IMG/VR virus record: IMGVR_UViG_3300045885_000312
Location: 1 to 38,383 of that record
Reading direction: 5' to 3' (one strand)
DNA: 38,383 bases
Source: a virus
Shown piece after piece: positions 26,401 through 32,838 of the stretch (position 1 is the stretch's first letter; each line of letters starts with the position of its first letter). The notes under the pieces were generated by a model that had not been told where the DNA came from, did not search any database, and was given only the letters and a program-made list of their open reading frames with translations. The position numbers were made by a program, and so were the translations under genes.

Positions 26401-27085
26401 TGAACAGCATTGCCGCACGCATCAAGCCAACGAGACGTTTGTCTTGTTGGAGAGTATTGTCCGGGCTACGAAGCGGCTCTTCAGTCCTGCCCTCCTTGGC
26501 ACCACACATCACTACAAAGCCGTGCCTGAAGGTATCAACATTAGCGCGGTGACCGGCCAGGCGCATGTCCTCCTTGGCACGAGTAGCAAAGCCTGGGCTC
26601 CTGTACTTCTCAGTGTCGAAAAGGACGGGGATGATTGGGAGATTACCTGGTTGCATCGTAGTCGCATACGTGGAGCCTGGGTCGATCTGGCAGGCATTGC
26701 CTATGATACCGATGATTTGCGCACCTACACGATCACGTTCTATACCAGTCGGGCGTATACCACAGTCCAGGCAACCTATACGACGGCTGTCTATAGCGAT
26801 CCTGAAGCGACACGCACCTTTACCTATACGCTGGCACAGCAGACTGCCGACTTTGGCGCGGAACAAGAAGTGATTTATATCGGCATTCGCAGCGGGACAA
26901 CGAATCAGCAAGGCTACGAGACGCGCTATCCTACTGCCGCATTTGATGCCTGGGAAGCCGATTGGGAAGCGGACACGGGCTTAGCGAATCCCGGCTGGGA
27001 AGCCGATTGGGAGTATTACACCTGGCCGCCGTCGTCAGGAAACGCGCAAGAGGCGTGGAATGCCGATTGGGAGAATGAACCCTAA
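23405..27085 (+). CDS. Tail-tip / host-specificity protein with propeller-like insertion
   Basis: The protein has 1226 aa from GTG 23405 in a GTGA overlap. N-terminal IGFAAAGLAVGAYLG and the YRWHGMIALCEGPISRITRIYTDATLIY block, together with LPTSVNVVYRSPL and LEPGDLLTIHTAAG further on, match the GTA gp15-like putative tail protein (Phage-tail_3). Between them, residues about 250-630 contain repeated blades such as GFIWVANTG, GACWVISHA and GNCWVVCETA, the pattern of an NHL/Vgb-like beta-propeller. The last 50 residues contain three tryptophan-rich repeats (WEADWE). The tip complex contacts the host and may bind its receptor. Confidence 0.85.
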   Translation: MTARQGVQIGFAAAGLAVGAYLGNPQLGLAIGTVLGAVVANVAFPLDDIINKQDNLADVPITSAAIGQMKPIVYGVWPLGGNIIWTYPKIAIEHSETVDGGGKGGFGGPKTVNVTTTYRWHGMIALCEGPISRITRIYTDATLIYDEAQPEGWTVSRGLPNGEPDSPEESVTLPDTIIYEKANADSLTKFTLFRGTATQEPWAFAESLEDVGEGLLPAYRHTVVVGVTMDLGVTGRVPNLRFEVSTTDEALGVPFAVHWLPEEKALWSVWKQSVADVSGDGFAIRYDATSFMRERFVSLRPSLESLPRGTRAPVATTVGQTLAGQDAVMVLRQDSSMAVFVGSTGNVIHRRINPLTTEEEEELGTLGLDGDLAVRPNLQDGNRTTLLYTLSDVPALGQVETHTGTETYTFQRLTLAGTPHAVVWNEEETSAYVSIPDEGMVQRITGYSPLTVAEAIACGEEPTTLFVASTGQCWVTARGSAEVFRFTTSGDLSAAIAVGVAPHDLTEASDGFIWVANTGEPTVCRINPTSLAVQTFTLPAAPVRVMGALEDGACWVISHAGRWAALVNDDGTYALMALPRGPSDLTVDEFGNCWVVCETARTLVKVNTEATEILQAENANALACVVRDVNLRAGMPEEWIDVSGLDGTPVHYALFGVAAASRALEDLAMAFQFLAVETATGIKYLFKGGAPVATIHESATLVAAQNEGTLAIERAQPQELPTSVNVVYRSPLRHYHTDEQTKTKPTDGPTIPVIQQIAPAFDDAQYAKDLAEILLYEPVFARYAAKLQAPPMAARLEPGDLLTIHTAAGQTYDVRLLKSALGTDNRVEWDTIRHRSYLYEGFQSLPAEGDPGEVIIPQLAPIEVHIVEPVPLPDETESTHLLFALTKKATTLQNEPLPLVTVYESTDNEATYSPVKVLARQATVGTIATALPNGATHTWDRSIMVEVVLRPGSPALTAATEAAPHYAMIGEECIAFTTPTLVGERTYNLSVILRGAQGSEQHCRTHQANETFVLLESIVRATKRLFSPALLGTTHHYKAVPEGINISAVTGQAHVLLGTSSKAWAPVLLSVEKDGDDWEITWLHRSRIRGAWVDLAGIAYDTDDLRTYTITFYTSRAYTTVQATYTTAVYSDPEATRTFTYTLAQQTADFGAEQEVIYIGIRSGTTNQQGYETRYPTAAFDAWEADWEADTGLANPGWEADWEYYTWPPSSGNAQEAWNADWENEP
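26951..27072 (+). repeat. Tryptophan-rich repeats at the tail-tip C-terminus
   Basis: TGGGAAGCCGATTGGGA occurs at 26951-26967 and again at 26996-27012, with a diverged third copy at 27056-27072. They encode WEADWE, WEADWE and WNADWE. The near identity of the DNA points to recent duplication. Confidence 0.8.
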
Positions 27086-27720
27086 TGCCAAATCTGACCC
27101 TGAGCCAATTTGATCAGTATGTCCAGAATGCGCCGGGAGCCTTCTCTGTGGATGCCTTTACAGGCATCAGCGGGAAATCCATTCAGCACATCTACAATGG
27201 GAGTCTCTTCACCATCCGTCTGGCCGTGCCACAAACTGCCACTGGCGTCCCAAAAGGCATTACAACGGGACAGTGGAGTATTGCGCTCAAGCGCTCCGTG
27301 GCCAATCCGACGGGATTTTTTGGGGTCACGTTTGGACAGTCCGCGCAAAACGTCTCGGGCTCTGGGGCCTGTTACACCTTCGAGATTGCCCGCTCTGGAT
27401 CAATATCGAATCGCATTCGCCTCACCAAGCGTGCAGCAGGAGGGCTCGGCAGTGCAGGCACTGAACTCGCACAGGTTGCCCTGACCGAATCGACCGATGT
27501 CGTCACCATGCGCATTATCTGGGATTTGAGCACGGGCAACTTTGAAGCTTTTCAGGGCACCGCACTCGATTACTCGGATCTGAGCAGCATCTTTGACTAT
27601 ACGGATGGTTCCCCGCTGACCTCAACCGTGGCAGAGGGCTTTTTTATCAGTGATTACAATCAGGGCGCGTCTGTACATACGGTCTGGTTCGATAACTTGA
27701 TCGTGGCCACGTTTGATTAA
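27085..27720 (+). CDS. Putative lectin-like tail protein
   Basis: The 211-aa protein starts in a TAATG overlap with the tip gene. It is a single beta-rich domain with alternating strands such as FTIRLAVPQTA, QWSIALKRSV, CYTFEIARSG, VVTMRIIWDLSTGNFEAF and HTVWFDNLIVATF. This resembles a concanavalin-like jelly roll. It probably binds sugars or attaches to the tip complex. The family is not certain. Confidence 0.65.
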   Translation: MPNLTLSQFDQYVQNAPGAFSVDAFTGISGKSIQHIYNGSLFTIRLAVPQTATGVPKGITTGQWSIALKRSVANPTGFFGVTFGQSAQNVSGSGACYTFEIARSGSISNRIRLTKRAAGGLGSAGTELAQVALTESTDVVTMRIIWDLSTGNFEAFQGTALDYSDLSSIFDYTDGSPLTSTVAEGFFISDYNQGASVHTVWFDNLIVATFD

Positions 27721-27729
27721 GGGGGAGGT

Positions 27730-28542
27730 ATGACCCAGGCAACTGATACCCTCCGTGGCACCTACCTGGTGCCAGGCCAGGCCCAAAAAGAAGCGCGGAC
27801 GAACGAATGGTTTGACCAGATCGCGGCGAACTTTGCCGGGTTCGTGAGTATTGATGCGGCGGGCACGGGTGACCTGACGTTGACCAACACGATCGCCGGG
27901 CAAGTCCATAATGCGGTCCTGATCTTTACGGGCACGTTGACCGGCAATCGCACCGTGATTGTTCCCACGGCGGAGCGGCGATTGAGTGTCAGGAATAGCA
28001 CATCAGGGGCATTCTCGTTGACCGTGAAAACGGCCGGCGGCACGGGCATCGTGATCCCGCAAGGCACATGGGCTGATCTCGTCTGTGATGGCACGGATGT
28101 ACAGGCAGTCCGTCCAGGAGTGTTGACCTTGGCGGCCTATGCCGCAGGGACGGCGTATCAGCTTACTGCAACACCAGCCTTGCTGAACTTTGGCACCACA
28201 GACCCCACGATCACGCTCACACAGGCGGGCACCTATCACCTCTCCGGGCAGGTGAATCTCCTCTACAATGCGGCGACGTTCGCGGCGACTCGCACCGTCA
28301 CGCTCAAGCTACGCCGCACGAATAACACGGCGGCAGATGTCGCAGGGAGTAGCCTCAGCCTCACAACGGCCATCATTACCACGCTTACGGCGACGTTTGC
28401 CGCTGTGGCGTTGCCGCCTGTAGTGTATACCACGAGCAATACTGATGATGCGTTACAGGTCTGGGGGGATGTGTCGGTAGTGCCTTCAGCAGGATCACTT
28501 GATGCGGTCGGTGCCAGTATTGTGGCGGTCAAATTGTTCTAG
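27730..28542 (+). CDS. Putative tail fibre / receptor-binding protein
   Basis: The 270-aa protein has an N-terminal segment with GTYLVPGQAQKEARTNEWFDQI, then repeats seen in phage fibre proteins: IFTGTLTGNRTVIVPTAERRLSVRN, SLTVKTAGGTGIVIPQG and WADLVCDGTD. The last half is a beta-sandwich-like domain of alternating Thr/Ala strands. GGGGGAGG precedes the ATG. As the last gene of the tail block it is a good candidate for the receptor-binding fibre. It has one cysteine, unlike the exported cassette proteins. Confidence 0.75.
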   Translation: MTQATDTLRGTYLVPGQAQKEARTNEWFDQIAANFAGFVSIDAAGTGDLTLTNTIAGQVHNAVLIFTGTLTGNRTVIVPTAERRLSVRNSTSGAFSLTVKTAGGTGIVIPQGTWADLVCDGTDVQAVRPGVLTLAAYAAGTAYQLTATPALLNFGTTDPTITLTQAGTYHLSGQVNLLYNAATFAATRTVTLKLRRTNNTAADVAGSSLSLTTAIITTLTATFAAVALPPVVYTTSNTDDALQVWGDVSVVPSAGSLDAVGASIVAVKLF

Positions 28543-28654
28543 CAGCATCATTGCACAGTTTCTCTACGCTCTGCCCTGTCTTTTGTGCACTTCAATGTAT
28601 CCTTCCTCTGTAACTTCTACGCCATTACTTGCTGTCTGCTCTGGTACAGTTCTT

Positions 28655-28670
28655 GCTCTCTTGTGAGAGC
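28655..28670 (+). promoter_or_regulatory. Hairpin GCTCTC-TTGT-GAGAGC immediately before the lysis-type gene
   Basis: A perfect 6-bp stem (28655-28660 and 28665-28670) with a 4-base loop abuts ATG 28671 and covers the weak GAG ribosome site. If folded it would limit translation initiation. Upstream, 28543-28654 shows no clear promoter. Confidence 0.55.
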
Positions 28671-29009
28671 ATGAGTGACATAGAAACTCTCAAAACCATG
28701 CTACACGCATTAGATAAGCGCCTCACGGAGACAGACGCTTGGGCACGGGCGGGTATCGACCACAATGCCGGGAATTTGCAACGCCTCGTGGACTCTTTGA
28801 AAGAAACACGGGACCATCTGTACAATGCCAGCAACGGCAAGGCTGGTATTATCAGCCTGCTCAACACGTGGTACTACGAGACGATTCCGAATCTCAAAGC
28901 CCGGCAAGAGGCGATGGATAAGCGCCTCAAGTGGCTGATGGGCGTACTCGTCACCTCGCAGGTGTCCCTGATTACGGGTCTGGTGTTGCTGCTGCTGAAG
29001 AAGCCGTGA
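28671..29009 (+). CDS. XhlA-like holin or lysis accessory protein
   Basis: The 112-aa product has a long coiled-coil-like N-terminus (MSDIETLKTMLHALDKRL and AGNLQRLVDSLKETRDHL), a further helix, and a single C-terminal membrane segment GVLVTSQVSLITGLVLLLL ending in KKP. This layout matches haemolysin XhlA-type lysis proteins. A longer frame from TTG 28629 exists but has no ribosome site. It closes the plus-strand late operon. No separate endolysin is next to it, so the lysis assignment rests on topology and position only. Confidence 0.65.
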   Translation: MSDIETLKTMLHALDKRLTETDAWARAGIDHNAGNLQRLVDSLKETRDHLYNASNGKAGIISLLNTWYYETIPNLKARQEAMDKRLKWLMGVLVTSQVSLITGLVLLLLKKP

Positions 29010-29011
29010 GT

Positions 29012-29179
29012 TTACTCTTCGGCCTCTGGCCACTCCGACAAACCTAGAGCCTGCAGCCAGGTGCGCTCGCCACATTGGCATGGCCAATCGGGCGGAGGAT
29101 CGACCTCTCCGGGATATTCCTCCTGCCATGTATAGACATGAATGGGCGGTTCACAACCTTCAATCATCTCGCTCATCAT
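29012..29179 (-). CDS. 55-aa hypothetical early protein
   Basis: The gene starts at ATG 29179, with AGGAG five bases upstream, in an ATGA overlap with the preceding gene. The protein is acidic and tryptophan/proline rich, with one CxC (WPCQCGERTW). It is the last gene of the minus-strand early operon and ends 2 nt from the stop of the convergent late operon. Family and function are unknown. Confidence 0.6.
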   Translation of the reverse strand: MMSEMIEGCEPPIHVYTWQEEYPGEVDPPPDWPCQCGERTWLQALGLSEWPEAEE

Positions 29180-29397
29180 TCCTTCTCCTGTGCGTCTACT
29201 ACTGGGTGATACTGCGCCTCGGGACATACCAGGTATCCTCCCTCCCCTTGGCATTCCGCGCACCAGTCCGTGATCTCCTCGCCGTCCAGACAGCAGCAGG
29301 TATCTTCGCCACACTCATGCCAGCCGCCGGCCCCAACACACATCCAGCAGCTTTCGAACTGGAGTTCTGCGCCACACACACGACATGGCTCGTTCAT
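29176..29397 (-). CDS. Cysteine-rich DnaJ-type zinc-finger-like protein
   Basis: This 73-aa protein has four CxxC pairs and related clusters: CRVC, CWMC, CGEDTCCC and CAEC, the last followed by QGEGG as in CxxCxGxG repeats of DnaJ. It should bind two or more zinc ions. ATG 29397 overlaps the previous stop as ATGA, and its stop overlaps the next start in the same way. It may act as an adaptor or DNA/protein-binding factor. A specific role is unknown. Confidence 0.65.
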   Translation of the reverse strand: MNEPCRVCGAELQFESCWMCVGAGGWHECGEDTCCCLDGEEITDWCAECQGEGGYLVCPEAQYHPVVDAQEKE

Positions 29398-29639
29398 GCT
29401 TTCTCCCCCTCCCGCGCCTCTGCCAGCGCCAGGGCCGCCCGACACAGGGCCTCGAGCCAGGTGGCGGCGTCGTGATGGCCTTCTTGCCACCAGTGCAGGG
29501 CTTTTGTGTTGTCCCAGAGCCGATAGAACGCCAGGCTGTATTGCCGGGCGCGTTTCCCGGTGGTGCCCCACATGGTGTAGCCCAGATGATACGCCGCAAG
29601 GAGACGCGGCGCCGGCGGGCGCGGGGTGAGGTCGGTCAT
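29394..29639 (-). CDS. 81-aa hypothetical protein
   Basis: ATG 29639 has AGGAGGAG upstream. The protein has helical segments with many W, Y, A and R residues (LLAAYHLGYTMWGTTGKRARQYSLAFYRLWDNTKALHWW). It is in an ATGA-coupled chain of small early genes. No known family is recognised. Confidence 0.6.
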   Translation of the reverse strand: MTDLTPRPPAPRLLAAYHLGYTMWGTTGKRARQYSLAFYRLWDNTKALHWWQEGHHDAATWLEALCRAALALAEAREGEKA

Positions 29640-29827
29640 GGCGTCTCCTCCTCCTGGGCGGCGGGTGGGGGCGTGGGGTCCAGACGCCGCGGGAAACACT
29701 TTTCACACCACCAGGCGGTATGCCCGGCCTGCTTACACGCGTCGCAGAGCGTGGTCATGACACATGCCTGGCTCCATTCCTTGCCACAGTGGACACAATG
29801 GTTGTGGAGCGTTGCAAAGCGGCTCAT
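29636..29827 (-). CDS. 63-aa zinc-ribbon-like protein
   Basis: The protein contains three CxxC-type pairs (CVHCGKEW, LCDACKQAG, WWCEKC) and histidines between them, so it probably forms one or two zinc knuckles. GGAGGAG precedes ATG 29827. ATGA overlaps on both sides indicate coupled translation with its neighbours. Possible role: DNA or protein binding. Confidence 0.65.
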   Translation of the reverse strand: MSRFATLHNHCVHCGKEWSQACVMTTLCDACKQAGHTAWWCEKCFPRRLDPTPPPAAQEEETP

Positions 29828-30066
29828 AGGGTCTTCTCCTCCGGCACCGCGTTACTCGGAACATCGAGCCATGGCATCTCCCCATTCTGCGCAAACAGGC
29901 CGAGAATCGTTGCCAGATGCTGCGCTGTGACTTGAGTGAGCTGTACGCCGGGCTGGCCAATAAGACCCAGGCTGATGACTTTCAAGGCATTCGCGTTCAG
30001 AGGCTGCTGAATAAACAGCGTCTGTCTGTCTAACGTGTCAAACTCATAGCGGATAATCCGGTTCAC
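29824..30066 (-). CDS. 80-aa hypothetical early protein
   Basis: The gene starts at GTG 30066 with GGGAG about 8 nt upstream and overlaps the next gene as ATGA. The product is mixed alpha/beta (IIRYEFDTLDRQTLFIQQPL, VQLTQVTAQHLATILGLF). It has no zinc motif or membrane segment. Function unknown. Confidence 0.6.
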   Translation of the reverse strand: MNRIIRYEFDTLDRQTLFIQQPLNANALKVISLGLIGQPGVQLTQVTAQHLATILGLFAQNGEMPWLDVPSNAVPEEKTL

Positions 30067-30084
30067 TTGTCGCTCCCTCTTCTC

Positions 30085-30303
30085 CTAGAAGGCCTTCACA
30101 CAACGTACACGGACAATGCCGCCACTCCCGGCGCGTTTCACACCGGACACAATGGCCGTGCCTTCCGTACAGGGTTTGATGCCGGCAATCTTTCCCATCT
30201 GTTGCATCTGCTCATGGGTCACGCGATACGTCTGCACTGGCGAGCCACCACAGCCCTCGCAGAACACCAACAGCACCAGCCCGGCCAGGACGAACCACCA
30301 CAT
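30085..30303 (-). CDS. Small membrane-anchored or exported protein
   Basis: This 72-aa protein starts with a hydrophobic stretch WWFVLAGLVLLVF followed by CEGCGG. That resembles a short signal or lipoprotein signal, but the residues before the cysteine do not match the usual lipobox well. The mature part holds two more cysteines and a GTAIVSGVKRAGSGGIVRVRC segment. GGGAGGA precedes ATG 30303. It might be an envelope protein, perhaps for exclusion or lysis, but the role is not shown. Confidence 0.55.
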   Translation of the reverse strand: MWWFVLAGLVLLVFCEGCGGSPVQTYRVTHEQMQQMGKIAGIKPCTEGTAIVSGVKRAGSGGIVRVRCVKAF

Positions 30304-30307
30304 ACGC

Positions 30308-30799
30308 TTATCCTCCCAGGATTTCCCTAATCGTGTCCCAATCGGTAGGACGCCACACATCAACCGCTATGGTCTGCGCAGAGGCGTGTAAGGTATCGAG
30401 CCAGGTCGTCTGAGCCTGTGTCAGGCGGCCAGTCTCGGTTTTACATTCGACCAGCCACACAGGTTGCCCTGCCTTGACTAATACCAAATCGGGGAAGCCA
30501 GGTTCGCTGCGCCGGGCATCGTGGGTATGGTAGACAAGCCAGTCGAGCTTTTTGGCTTCGCTGATGATGCGGGCCATAAAGACCTTCTCGCTCGTACTGC
30601 ATGCGGTGAATGGCAGCTCACCCGCCTGTCGCTGTGCCATAAAGGCAGGCTGAGGCCATTGTTGACAGCCAGGACACAAGCTGTCTTTGTACTGCAAGAA
30701 CAGACTGAGGGGGATGAGCGTGTCATCCAAAGTCGGGAGAGCGCCACAATGCGTTCCCCAGTTATGATCGCGTTGCACCAGGAGATGAATATTAGCCAT
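30308..30799 (-). CDS. VRR-NUC nuclease with N-terminal zinc motif
   Basis: The 163-aa protein ends with a VRR-NUC core: EPGFPDLVLVKAGQPVWLVECKTETGRLTQAQ, where Asp, Glu and Lys form the PD-(D/E)XK-type active site. The N-terminal part contains CPGC and other cysteines. VRR-NUC proteins in phages act as structure-specific nucleases in replication or recombination. ATG 30799 overlaps the previous gene by 8 nt (ATGGCTAA) and has no Shine-Dalgarno, so coupling is likely. Confidence 0.85.
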   Translation of the reverse strand: MANIHLLVQRDHNWGTHCGALPTLDDTLIPLSLFLQYKDSLCPGCQQWPQPAFMAQRQAGELPFTACSTSEKVFMARIISEAKKLDWLVYHTHDARRSEPGFPDLVLVKAGQPVWLVECKTETGRLTQAQTTWLDTLHASAQTIAVDVWRPTDWDTIREILGG

Positions 30800-30980
30800 G
30801 CTGCACCGGGCTTTTGCGCGGGTTGCGCGGGCTGAGGGCCATAATGCGTCCCATTTGGTAACACAATGGACTACAATAGATGCCATGTACCGTGTCCAAT
30901 CTGCTGCCAAAATACAGCCGCATTGCACAGTAATCACAGGGCCGCGTGAACCAGGTCCAGCAACGTTTTAGGGTATGCAT
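30792..30980 (-). CDS. 62-aa zinc-finger-like protein
   Basis: Basic small protein with CDYC and CSPLC, the arrangement of a four-cysteine zinc site like MYM/TRASH-type knuckles. GAGGAG precedes ATG 30980. Its stop lies within the start of the VRR-NUC gene. It could assist that nuclease, but only context suggests this. Confidence 0.65.
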   Translation of the reverse strand: MHTLKRCWTWFTRPCDYCAMRLYFGSRLDTVHGIYCSPLCYQMGRIMALSPRNPRKSPVQHG

Positions 30981-31001
30981 ACGGGAATCTCCTCTAGGGG
31001 A

Positions 31002-31226
31002 TTAGAGCATCTTCCGAGCATTCAGATACTCTTCAGCCGCACGGACTTTGATGGGAGTCACGCGATACACCTGCACAAGCAGTGCTTGCAGCAACATAAT
31101 CTCCTCCTCATCCTGCACAGCTTGCTTACGGAGCTGCGCTATCTCGCATGCACAACAGGAACTATCCTGCCCATGTTCGCAGGGGTCATACTCCTGCGAT
31201 TGTCGCCATACATCATGAAAGCTCAT
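31002..31226 (-). CDS. 74-aa coiled-coil hypothetical protein
   Basis: AAGGAG precedes ATG 31226. The N-terminal part has a cysteine/histidine cluster (CEHGQDSSCCAC), followed by a long helix (IAQLRKQAVQDEEEIMLLQALLVQVYRV). Function unknown. It belongs to the early operon. Confidence 0.6.
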   Translation of the reverse strand: MSFHDVWRQSQEYDPCEHGQDSSCCACEIAQLRKQAVQDEEEIMLLQALLVQVYRVTPIKVRAAEEYLNARKML

Positions 31227-31232
31227 CGTGCG

Positions 31233-31676
31233 TTACTCCTTCGCGGTTAAGTCCAGGTCCATCACCGTCCGCAAGCACATCGCCGCGACCTGCATTAATT
31301 CGTGATGCAGGGTAGCCGTGTCACGTATCGCCTCCTTCTTGCGTACTTCGTCCCAAAATGCCTCCAGGTGCTCCAGCAGCAGGCCGTAGGCTTCATGCGC
31401 ACTATGCAAGGGGCGGCCATAAAGCCTTTCTGCCCGGAGATATGCGGCGTGGATATCCGCAAGAAATTGCTCCACAGGGGGCAGGGGCACACGGCCGTTC
31501 TGCTTCCCGGCAATCCAGGTTACCAGCTTGGCACGGGTATGGCTGTTGATCCCATGCGGGCCATCCTTCAAGGCGCGAATCGTGTTACGGTTGAGCCCGG
31601 TGGCACGGGCAACCTCCGCAATGGTGGTGTACGACAGATGAAATCGGAAGGTGTGGAGGAGCGTGGCATCATCCAT
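31233..31676 (-). CDS. HTH plus MazG-like fusion
   Basis: The 147-aa product joins two domains. Residues 10-55 read as a helix-turn-helix (YTTIAEVARATGLNRNTIRALKDG). Residues 75-145 match the all-alpha MazG-like pyrophosphohydrolase group: SAHEAYGLLLEHLEAFWDEVRKKE with E/D residues that could bind metal, and HELMQVAAMCLRTVMDL. Known phage MazG-like proteins hydrolyse nucleotides, but a regulator-like head is unusual. ATG 31676 overlaps the previous gene by 8 nt (ATGGATGA). Confidence 0.75.
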   Translation of the reverse strand: MDDATLLHTFRFHLSYTTIAEVARATGLNRNTIRALKDGPHGINSHTRAKLVTWIAGKQNGRVPLPPVEQFLADIHAAYLRAERLYGRPLHSAHEAYGLLLEHLEAFWDEVRKKEAIRDTATLHHELMQVAAMCLRTVMDLDLTAKE

Positions 31677-31887
31677 GGCGGTCTGACTCCCCGCGACACG
31701 CATGCACCGGGTACCCGCCCGAGGCTTCCGCACGAAACGTCACATTATCGGCCTCAGCCACAAGGCGATAGCTGCGCAACCCGGTATCCAACGCCAGACG
31801 GCGGCCATCGGTGGTGGTGGCCTGGACGATGCGATGGCCACAGGCCGGACACAGGGTATGCTGGGGGATGTTATGGGTTCGTGGCAT
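31669..31887 (-). CDS. 72-aa zinc-ribbon-like protein
   Basis: Contains CPACGHRI, an RRLALDTGLRSY strand region, and a YPVHAC end, the layout of small phage zinc-ribbon proteins. GAGGAA precedes ATG 31887. Its stop overlaps the HTH-MazG start, so both are likely translated together. Likely role: nucleic-acid or protein contact, unproven. Confidence 0.65.
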   Translation of the reverse strand: MPRTHNIPQHTLCPACGHRIVQATTTDGRRLALDTGLRSYRLVAEADNVTFRAEASGGYPVHACRGESDRHG

Positions 31888-31941
31888 GTGTCATTTCCTC
31901 TTAGGCGGTTTTTGGCCCCTAGCAGCCAATTTAAGGCGTTT

Positions 31942-32838
31942 TCACTCTGCCACGTGCGTATTGACATACTCCTCCCGTATCGCGTCAATTTGGGCTATCG
32001 TGAGCCGATTTAGACGGGGTTCCTGGTAACGGGCTAAGAGCGTGGCTTTCACCTCGTCCAGAGGGATGCCCAGTTCAACGGCGACATCTTTCAGGTCGGC
32101 CAGAGCCTCTTCTACCGTGCGTGCGCGCTCGCCCTCATCGCCAAACAGCTCCGCCCTATTGCGCGTGGCCTGTTCTGCCGACACCACGAGCGGTGGCATC
32201 TCCTCGGCCTCAAAGGCCTCCTGCAAGGCCGGGAGGAGGGGGAATTGCTTGGCTGTGACCTTCAGGGCCACTTTGCGCCACATCTCCTGCTCGTGATCGC
32301 GCCAGGGGCCTTTATCGTGCAGCCGGGACAGATGCCGAATCCGGGTAATATCGTCACGTCCCATGTAATGCACCTGGACGCCATGATCCCTGAGCACCAC
32401 ACAGCCATACGCACCGAGCGGATCACCACGTTCGCCCAATGCCGGGCGGTGCGACAGTGGTTGTTGCACCCGGCCATAATCCAGATCGAAGTGATCGGCT
32501 CGATAGACCACTTCACTAAAGCAGCGTTGCACGGTAGGCAGGCGGCACAACAAGGTGACCGTGCCGCGATACGACAGCACAAAGCTGCAGGTCGACCCAA
32601 AGGGCACAAGATAGGCTTCAATGCCGGGTTCGAGACTATGCCGGGCACACAGATAGAGACACTCAATCACGCTGCGCTCGCTGCACTTGAGGATGTCGGG
32701 ATTCGAGCGCACGGCCAGGTCAGCCAGATCGAGGAAGCGCGTAATCGAGAGTTGCCGGGGGAGATAGGCCGCCAACCCGGATTCTTCCTTGGCAACAGCT
32801 TCACGAAACCTCTCACGGGTCATCTCGCTCGTGGTCAT
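31942..32838 (-). CDS. recT: RecT-family single-strand annealing protein
   Basis: The 298-aa protein has the RecT pattern: a helical N-terminus, LADLAVRSNPDILKCSERSVIECLYLCARHSLEPG, VPFGSTCSFVLSYRGTVTLLCR, a GAYGCVVLRDHG strand pair, and KGPWRDHEQEMWRKVALKVTAKQFP. It anneals complementary strands in phage recombination. ATG 32838 is supported by AGGAGG, though spacing is wide, and overlaps the upstream gene as ATGA. No RecE-like exonuclease is beside it. The VRR-NUC protein may be the only nuclease partner. Confidence 0.92.
   Translation of the reverse strand: MTTSEMTRERFREAVAKEESGLAAYLPRQLSITRFLDLADLAVRSNPDILKCSERSVIECLYLCARHSLEPGIEAYLVPFGSTCSFVLSYRGTVTLLCRLPTVQRCFSEVVYRADHFDLDYGRVQQPLSHRPALGERGDPLGAYGCVVLRDHGVQVHYMGRDDITRIRHLSRLHDKGPWRDHEQEMWRKVALKVTAKQFPLLPALQEAFEAEEMPPLVVSAEQATRNRAELFGDEGERARTVEEALADLKDVAVELGIPLDEVKATLLARYQEPRLNRLTIAQIDAIREEYVNTHVAE

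Noticed and set aside
28985-29025. Bidirectional terminator at the convergence point
   Set aside because: Only a short interrupted stem without U-runs is visible, and both coding ends occupy the region.
30250-30303. Confident lipoprotein signal in the 72-aa protein
   Set aside because: The residues before the candidate cysteine (C, E, G) do not fit the usual lipobox, so only a hydrophobic N-terminus is claimed.
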